From Pezizomycotina sp. ARF18 (Eukaryota > Ascomycota), in contig AZLU01000001.1 of NCBI GenBank assembly GCA_002224055.1, positions 225,329-289,328 of the forward strand: 64,000 nucleotides of DNA, given 5' to 3'. Both the position numbers and the translations under genes were made by a program. Positions 56,143-64,000 of this stretch are shown here, in pieces. How positions within the stretch are numbered: position 1 is the stretch's first letter; each line of letters opens with the position of its first letter. The notes under the pieces were generated by a model. It worked only from the letters and a program-made list of their open reading frames with translations. It was not told where the DNA came from and ran no database searches.

Positions 56143-57716
56143 GGTCGGATCAATACGATGTAATAATTTCAGTAGAGTCCATCGATAAAATGAATATCGC
56201 GGCTGAGGGCTGAAATTTTTCCGCTCACGCGCGAACTCAACTAAATAACAATAGGATTGGCTCCCCCTTAGAACAAATACCTCGCTGAATCAGAATAATC
56301 GCTCCCGGGCACTAGAGCAGTTTAGCCCGCTTTCAGCCTTGTGAGGGGTGTTGGATTTCCAGCCCACTGTTTGTCTTACTGCATCGATAGCTCCTTTTAC
56401 TGGGCTTGAAATTGAGCCATTATTATGTTACCTAGTAGTCTTGTTCAAATGTGAAGTTTGGTTTGTATAGGCTAATTGGCTTTTGACCGGTCTCCGCTCT
56501 AGGTTAGTCTTTGCGCAATCTTGAGCGCAAATGAGGGCTATTACACCTCGAGGTTGGTACTAAAATAGGGACATGCATTCTAGGCCTCTATTAACAAGCT
56601 ACGTGTGTTTGGCTACATCGTGGATAAAGAAACAGTGGCCGGAGAACAGGTTTCCAACACACACTGAGCGCCCGAATATATTAAGACCTGTGAGTTATAA
56701 CACAGACATACTCAATAATGTGGGCGTATTGATTTTATACTCGGTTCTTTCATACCCATGTGAAATCAACGTGATACTCCTGACTACCTAAATATATCTA
56801 GATATAGGAGGACTTACGAGATATCATAATAGATCGTGGCTTTGTTCTCCGGTCCATACTACTTATATCGCGTGTAAACATGGCGAAAGAAACAACGCTA
56901 CTACTTCGCGTTTTGAAAAGCTCGTAGGGGCTTATTTGACATTAGGCTACTGAATGAACTTTCTTCTTTGTGCACTACTGTACGAGTAATGAACTTGAGA
57001 ATGCAAGATCGCGTCTAGAATCTTCTCAATGGGCAAACGATAGAATAATCAGAAGCGGAGTTATTTACCCCTCCCTTTGTTGAGTTTATCTATCTTTGCT
57101 CAAAAGTAGACCAGTAGAGACAGTTTCAGGTTATTGCTGGAGTCACATCGTAGGAATGTTTTGTTGATATGGCTTCGATATCATCCACCACTCACGCGGC
57201 TAATACCGTGCTCTTTGTTCAGCTGGTTGGTTCAGTGTGCCGGAACATGTTGGAATCTGGAATCTTCCACCCCATCCAAGGCCTTAGTTTAAACAAAGGC
57301 AAGCGCAAACATCCGGATATGAACTACTTGACGCGTAAGGCATTATACCCAATTTTTATTACGATCGAGGGTCATGACAAAGGGACCCAAACAGAAGGAA
57401 GCAATCCTGCTTAGCAGTCTGCGGAATCTATAATTTTTATCTCCGTCCTTAAGCGTTTTCTCCTGATGAATGAAGTTTGATATACCAATACTATCCTTAC
57501 GAGAAACATATTTCAAAGCTTCCAAAATCCGATATATAAGTCAAATCAGTCATCGTCGCACTTAAATAGCTTTTGTTCAAAGTGCTCGGTGCTATTCCCA
57601 TTGAACTTTGCCCTATTCATCATCTCCAAACTTTTAAGCACTCAAGCACTCAAACCACTGCCACGCCTCTTAGATTGCTCCCTAGGGGACGATTTTCAAC
57701 TCTCCTCAAGCGCAAA
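56143..57716. other. Intergenic, no supported gene
   Basis: No coding pattern recognised. The right end is the 5' flank of the DUF6604 fragment. Confidence 0.45.
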
Positions 57717-58420
57717 ATGGATAACGCTTTTACTACCTGCAAGTTGCGAATTGCGAGCACCTACGAGGCGCATAAAAAGGGAACCGCCGACATCGCTTCC
57801 TTTCTCTTGAAAATGTGGGAAAGATCTCGGATACAAGCTTATTATATCGGCCGGGGAAATAACAAAATCCACGGCAAAACGAACGGCAACGGGCGCGCCG
57901 TGGATGCTATGGTATCGAACGATTACATCGCTATCGCCAACATGCAACACCATCGTTTCGGCACACCAAAGGGGCAGTAAGAAATCGTCAATCCCCGACT
58001 GGTTCATCACGCGCCTAGGGGATGTTATCAAATCCAGGCGAAGCGTCGCGGCATTCTACCAGAAGTTATGCTAATTCCACTCTAGAAGAGGACTACGAAA
58101 GGCATATGTACTTTATCTGGGTCCTCGAACGCGCCCAGGCGATGCTCAGTCCCCTAATCTAGTTGAAAGAGAAGTACTAGACAAGGGAGACGCCGGAAGG
58201 CGGCTAACATCGCTACCCCGCAAATGGATCCTCTTCATGAGCTTTTCGAACCGCTTTGGAGCTCTGTCGTTAGAGGTCCCGAGCCGTGCCCCCGTACACC
58301 GCCCTCAGCCCGGCAAAAGACAGGTCTCCAAAAGTCTGTGCTAGAAAAGTACCGTCACCACCACAGAGGAGGAACTTATCCCCATTCACCATATATGCTC
58401 ATTGGTCAAACTTTGCATCG
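57717..58420 (+). pseudogene. N-terminal fragment of a DUF6604 protein
   Basis: Starts MDNAFTTCKLRIASTYEAHK with KGTADIASFLLKMW, the usual Tyr-x(2)-His/Tyr-Lys-x-Gly-Thr opening of DUF6604, then DYIAIANMQHH, a frame change, PDWFITRLGDVIKSRRSVAA with FYQKL, another change, LEEDYERHMYFIWVLERAQA and later NRFGALSLEVPSRAP. The order and spacing follow the domain as I know it. Intact family members are several hundred residues longer; beyond about 58420 the sequence becomes simple (ctcatttgtatttctctcattt), so the rest is missing. The biochemical role of DUF6604 is unknown. The homology call is from memory. Confidence 0.5.
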
Positions 58421-58497
58421 TGGTCTTCTCCGACCCTGCTTTACATCCCTACATTTCCTCTTCCAAGGTCCCGGATCCGCTCTAGTTTTTACAGTTC

Positions 58498-58562
58498 ATT
58501 TTTATTTCTCTCATTTGTATTTCTCTCATTTGTATATCTATTCTCTCATTTCTATTCTCTCC
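58498..58562. repeat. TTTCTCTCATTTGTA-type tandem repeat
   Basis: Imperfect repeats of ttctctcatttgta, then tctattctctcatttc, follow the DUF6604 fragment. A simple repeat. Confidence 0.7.
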
Positions 58563-59049
58563 TTCGCTATAACTTGAAGTCCTGGAAACATATTAAGCAA
58601 TCGTGTTGACTATGAGATTAACTGCGCGCAGACAGCCTCTGGCACCCTTAACTGTTCGACTTGGAGCCAATTTACCAGCAATCGTCAAGTATTCAATATC
58701 GTGGTTAAGTCTACCGGAATTCGCCTCCATAATATGATAAAGAACCACATATTATGAGTGATATTCTGTTAGATATAAGAGAGCACATATTATATAGCCA
58801 GTTTTTTGCAATTCCAAGTTTTGGTTTATGAATTTAATTCGCTGAAATGAATGGTAAAATACAAATTAGTCGAGATGTGAAAGCAAAAACACGAAAAAGA
58901 AAGAAATGAAATCCAACGCAATGCAATGGTTAAGGTGATATGCTATGCTGCTCTATGTTGTATGCAAAGTCCACAGATCCTCCAGAACATAATCAAACAA
59001 AGAGACAGGAAATGAGTGTTTCTCCAACTGATACACTATTTGTTCGCTC

Positions 59050-59309
59050 TCAAGCCTTGACTTCCTCTGGGGCAGGGACAGCGACAGCGACCGGAGCAGG
59101 TTCAGCGACGGCGGCGCGCTTGTACCAGGAGATGCCGCGGATCTGGAAGATGGAGCGCTTGGTGTTGTACAGCTGCCGTCATCTTTCTCATTCTGGAGAC
59201 CACCAGGGCAAGGGGAGATGAGCTTGCTGAAGTCGGGTCCGCTGGAGTGGCTGGCGGAAACGCTGGCGACGGTGAGAGCGGCGATGAAGAAGATGTTGGA
59301 GAACTGCAT
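59050..59309 (-). CDS. Small secreted protein, one frame step
   Basis: Signal peptide MQFSNIFFIAALTVASVSA followed by SHSSGPDFSKLISPCPGGLQ and NEKDDGS. After one single-base step the likely true reading is LYNTKRSIFQIRGISWYKRA with AVAEPAPVAVAVPAPEEVKA at the stop (59052-59050), giving about 86 residues. The unshifted frame runs on to 58953 as a Ser-rich tail but looks less natural. The function is unknown. Confidence 0.55.
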
Positions 59310-60925
59310 TTTGATTGTTTGGAGGAGGTTGGTTTGGAAAAGCTAGTCGAAGCTGGGAGATTGTAGTTGGAGGAATATGAAGGGAGAGATGAGAGTTGAG
59401 GATGTTTGATGTAGATGAAGGCTGATTACTTGCTGTTGATGATGTAGAAAGAAAGATTAACATCGGAAGGGAATCAAGGGTGTATTTATAGCACCTTCCA
59501 TCATGATCTTCAGCGCGGAGGTTAGTCTTGTCGTTTCCCACTTTGGGTTCAAGTCGGTTCGTGTATTCCAAGATAGCTTCGCGCTAATCTAAGAATAGCT
59601 AATTTTAGATCTTAATTCCTGGGTTCACTCATAGGCGACGTCTTTCTCCTCGAGAGTGCCTATCTAAACTAAACCCTAAACATAGATCTCTCACAAGCAC
59701 GCTTTACGGTCTCCACAATCAAGGCTCACGTATCTCTTAAATGCCGGTTCCGAATTCCGCCCTGCTTCTTTGCATGTTCTCATTCAGGTTACAGACTTGA
59801 GAGCTAGTCAATGAAATTACCCAGAGTTACTATCGAAATCTCGTAGAGTTATCGGGGTGGCTTGCGAGCACAACAGGGGTTCTCAGTGACCCTTTCGACA
59901 ACAGGCCGAGCCTTCTTGAGACCTCGCTTGTCTGTTTTTCGCTTTTTACAATAGTTATGCAGGGCACAGAGCACAGTAACGTTTTTGCAGAGACACGTTA
60001 GAGGACCCTTGTCTTCGTTTCTTCAGAGTCGTACGACGAGGATATACCTGCCCAAATAGGGGTAAATTATCCGCCGATATTCCGCGGAGAACTGCCGAAG
60101 CCAAACCCTAAAGTCCAGCTGGCAGGGCCTTCCCGTGGCGTCCAATAGCAGCGCATTTTTCTCGCTTGCGAGGCTATACAAAGCGCCCTATTGCAAAATT
60201 TGTATATCGAGCTTCTGGGCCAACCGCTGTACGAAAGACCAAAAGGCCCCTGACCTTTTACGGTAAACAGTTTCTTCTTATTTATTCTTTCTTTTAGATG
60301 ACAGATGCGTAGCAGACGGAAAACACGAGCAAGAACGTGCACGTACACAAAAGAGACACACTAGGATTTTCCGCACTTGTCAGAAGGGCTTTGTTCGCCG
60401 ATAGCATCTCACGAAGGAAACCTCTAGGCCGAATAGAGAAAAGAAGTCCTGCATGGACTATTTAATAAATGGTGATACTCTGCACAAGGTTATATTTCTA
60501 TTCAGAAGCCTATGGTCACGCTTTATGGACCTTTACAAAGTTTTGGGGTTTAGATTTAGTCCCCTGTTCAAGCGCGGAATGCAAACCGATCCCATTGCCG
60601 TGATTTATAGCAAGTATACCCTGGAAATATCTGCCAGATCGCATCTAACAATCGGTTGTGATGGCGTATGCAGGGTTTATCATACCTGGAGAGGGAATAG
60701 TAGAGTAGAAAAAGAAAAGAAGCCAAAATGGAACGTATCTCAGATGAGAAGCGTACGTACGACCAATGATACCCTCTGTTCCTTTTTCTTACTCTTGCAA
60801 AATAGCTTGCAAGATAGGTTATATCCAGCTAAACATCGCGATCTCTATCTTAAGTACTTTCTTGGCTATTTCTTTCTGCTGGCGCAGATGTATGGTATGA
60901 TATCTAATAATGTAGGATAGGATCG
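59310..60925. other. Intergenic, no supported gene
   Basis: A 155-codon frame at 60453-60920 (plus) has no domain or codon pattern that would support it. No other features seen up to the composition break at about 60925. Confidence 0.45.
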
Positions 60926-60929
60926 AACT

Positions 60930-63900
60930 TATAGATTTAACTATAGAACTAACTAGACTAACTGAGGGAATATACGATACTATATAATAAACTAATAATA
61001 CTATAATCTTAATATAATGTATATAATCTGCCTCGACGGCTCGTAGAGCCTTATCGTCGTAATCTCCTCGATATTTCTAGCTAAGATCTTAATATCTCTA
61101 GCTAAAGTTCCTTATTCCTTAGCTATATAAGTATTACCTTAATGCCTATAGATTTATTATGCCTCTTTAATATACCTAATAGCTAGTACCTTCTCTTATC
61201 GATAATACTAGTAATCTTTATCCTATCTTCTTATACTTATAGCCTTTATAGCGCTATCGTAAGATATCTTTATAAGCGGTTTAGTAAATATATCCGTAAT
61301 ATTATCTTCTAATCTTATATATTAAGGCTCGATAGTTTTTTCTTAAACTAGTTTCCTTATAAAGTAATATTATATATTAATATACTTAGTTTTACTATAG
61401 TATTTAGGATCTTTATAATACTAATAGTACTTAATTATCTATATATATCTTAATACTATTAGGAGCCTTAAACTTAAAGGCTCGCTATATATCCTTTAAT
61501 ATTCGAAGTATTTAGAGAGCTTCCTATAAAGCCTTCTCTATAGCTATAGTACGTTATTTCTTTAAATAGTATAAGATAGTTATTCCGTTAAACGTTACTA
61601 TATAGCCGGTAGTAGATCTACGAGTAAGCTTATATCCGGCCTAGTCGGCGTTTACGTAGATATATAGATCTAATATCTTATTCTCTATCTTACGGGTATA
61701 GTATATAATCGTATAATCGAGGAATCCTTTCTAATATCGAAGTACTCTTTTTACTACCTTCTTATAAGTTTAGTTTACTTCGCTAATATATTACTCTAAC
61801 GTTAAGATAGCGAAGGTATTAGTTAGCCTAATAAATAGAGTATAGATTAAACTTCCTACTATCTATCGATACTATACTACTAGTATAGTATCCTAATCTT
61901 TCGTTTAAGAGATATTTCCCTTTTCTATAGAAGTACTAATCCTAGGAATATCCTCGAGCCTAAATTCTTTAAAGAGCAATCATATATATATAAACTAATA
62001 TAGTACTAGGCGACGTCGATCTTTAGACCTAGTTTATTCTACCTATATACCTAAGAAATAGGCTACTAGCTTTATATTCTTTATTTTAAAGTATAAACTA
62101 AGATCTTACTTAAGTATCTTAACTTTATATTTATTAGATCTAGCTATTAATAGATTATAATATAGATAATTATTATTAACTAATAATTTTTACTAATAAA
62201 TTAAGCTATTATTAAGCTAATAAACTTTAACTTAGTAATTTAAAAACTAAGGTAAGTTCTCCGTACTATTTTTAAGGTAACTATTTAAGACTATATAGAG
62301 TCTTTATTAACTAAACTAATCTATTAATTTTACTTCCTTTTAGAGGCCTAACGATAATTTTCTACTTTAGTTTAGATATAAAAAGGCTATTATTATATCT
62401 ATCTATTTATATTTAAAATTAAGCTAGGCTACTAATATAAAGAATAGTCTTACTATTAATATCTTAGCTACTAATACGTATATCTCGTTATAATTAATCC
62501 TTTACTTTTATATAAAACTTTTAAGTAACTAGTCTTAACTTAAATATTATAATCTAACTAATAATATCGCGCTTATACTTAAATACCTATTTACTATCGA
62601 CGATATTATCTTCTAAAAAAAAATTTTAAGAATCTATAATTTCTATACGTCTTATTTTTTTAATTAAAGATAGTTTTTAATCTATCGATATACGCTATTC
62701 TTTATAGTTTATAGAGCTTATAGCCTCTTCGTAGGTAAGTAGCTCTAGTTTATCGATATATATTATTAATCTTTTATAGGCCTTCTCTCTAAGGCGTATA
62801 GCTATTAGATCTTTTACTAATATATCTAGCTTATAGGGTATCTTCGTAGTTTAACTACTAGATCTTATTTTTAGTAATTTCGGGAATACGCTTATTATCT
62901 TTGGTTAATCGTTATAGATCTATTTTATAGTATCTATATAGCTTTTTTACGAGAGCGAGTATCTTTAGATCTTAGCTATAGACTAGCGTTATCGAGATCT
63001 TTGCTCTATTCTTATAATCTAGTTAATTAGGCTACTCTAGTATAATTATCTTATAGATATCTAATTAACGATCAAAAGTTAAGTTTTAATCGTAATCTAG
63101 CGCTATCCTATTTTATTTTAGACTAAACCTATTTTAAGGTATCTTTAACGTATTTAAGAAGATCTTTATTATTCTTTATAAAGTTACGTACTTTAAAGGT
63201 CGATTTAATTAGGAATCTAATATCTCTATAGATTAATACTTTATAGATAGTAAAATCTTAGATTTAGTAATATTATAAGCCTTTAGGTCTATAAAATATA
63301 TCTTCTTAGTAGTATTATCTAGCTTCTTCCGGAGTTTACTATCAATATATACGTAATATAGTTTACCGAATATCTAAAGTTTAAGATATCGGAGTTCTAC
63401 TTTCCTATCTTTTCTACGGTATCGTCTATTTACTATTCTTTAATATCTCGAGCGGCCTTAATAGCGTATAGTTATAGATTAGATTATAATAATTTACCGC
63501 CTCTACCTATAGCTACGGCGGTAATTCCGACGCGGCTAATATTACCTTTATCTATCGATAAGAATCTAATAAGCTTTTAGGTACGCTATTTTATTAAATA
63601 TATATATAGCTAAGATACGGACTACGATCTCTACTTCGTTATAGCTTTTATCGATTAAGATATATTTTTTATCTTCGTTATATTAAAGCTTAATAAGCTT
63701 AAGGTTTAACTAACGTTTAGCTATCTTAAGAGTACTATTAAAGTATAAGAGTATCGTCTCTACCTTTTATCTTTTATAAATAGATCTAGGACTTCTAACT
63801 ATTTCCTTTAAGAAGGTAATAAATCCTATATAATCTCTAAGGCTCTTTATATACGCCTATTAGTAAAATCTAAGAAGATTATCTCTATTAGCTTATACTT

Positions 63901-64000
63901 ATCTAATTAAGGTTTCTCGCGATTTAGTATTATCTTTAATTTAGTAATCCGTAGGCCTTATAGTTAATATAGCTCTAAAGATCCTTACTATCTTTAATAA
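60930..64000 (-). mobile_element. Ty1/Copia LTR retrotransposon fossil, RIP-degraded, running off the window
   Basis: The sequence turns sharply AT-rich here and stays so to the end; CA and TG are almost absent while CG is kept, the pattern left by CpA-targeted repeat-induced point mutation. Read on the minus strand, traces of Copia pol are visible: a GSLIY-type reverse transcriptase end near 61.85 kb and an RRSTTGY-type motif next to RNase H near 61.63 kb. The element thus enters from the right edge, with RNase H nearest 61 kb and earlier pol parts toward 64 kb. No long terminal repeat pair can be defined in the window. It is thoroughly broken (breaks throughout) and inactive; its age cannot be judged by count because RIP acts in bursts. 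Confidence 0.75.

Noticed and set aside
60453-60920. 155-codon plus-strand open frame just before the Copia element
   Set aside because: No domain, no coding-like composition, no plausible introns or neighbours; long enough to arise by chance.

Overview
The window reads as nuclear DNA of a filamentous ascomycete (Pezizomycotina). The evidence is short GT-AG introns of about 60-95 bases, a secreted tyrosinase, a fungal rhodopsin/SAT4-like membrane protein, several F-box genes, a DUF6604 fragment, small secreted proteins, a tRNA-Gln with a short intron, and an AT-rich LTR element almost emptied of CA/TG dinucleotides, the mark of repeat-induced point mutation (RIP). Gene density is low and many genes are interrupted, so this is an accessory, possibly subtelomeric-like region rather than a core one.

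Layout. 0.2-3.5 kb: a long coiled-coil gene (minus). 7.2-8.3 kb: a SAT4-like membrane protein (minus). 12.5-14.3 kb: a tyrosinase with both copper sites (minus). 18.4-19.7 kb: an F-box gene (plus). 20.0-21.1 kb: a small membrane protein (plus) and the 3' end of a Rossmann-fold gene (minus). 22.1 kb: tRNA-Gln. 22.8-31.2 kb: an array of about ten copies and relics of one small membrane-protein family, all minus strand, with a cytoplasmic-type tail ending in two PPxY motifs. 31.5-35.8 kb: one more single-pass protein and three copies of a second small membrane family with an NDxQLxxL tail. 36.5-37.0 kb: an intact conserved fungal gene. 38.2-39.3 kb: two small genes, one cysteine-rich. 40.9-49.4 kb: a GC-rich block of decayed, internally duplicated coding sequence, including fossils of a small secreted protein. 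49.7-51.8 kb: two divergently transcribed F-box paralogues separated by a TTTTA microsatellite. 53.0 and 59.1 kb: two small secreted-protein genes. 54.2-56.1 kb: an F-box-like/leucine-rich/cysteine-rich gene. 57.7-58.4 kb: a DUF6604 fragment. 60.9-64.0 kb: a RIP-degraded Ty1/Copia element running out of the window.

The most interesting system is the tandem array at 22.8-31.2 kb. The PPxY pairs suggest ligands of WW-domain (Nedd4/Rsp5-type) ubiquitin ligases, and the window also carries four F-box-like genes, so a ubiquitin-related theme is possible; this is inference. A second theme is that many otherwise well-conserved host genes are split by single-base shifts, in two genes always in the same direction. 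Either the sequence has a base-loss error problem or the region is decaying; raw reads would settle which.
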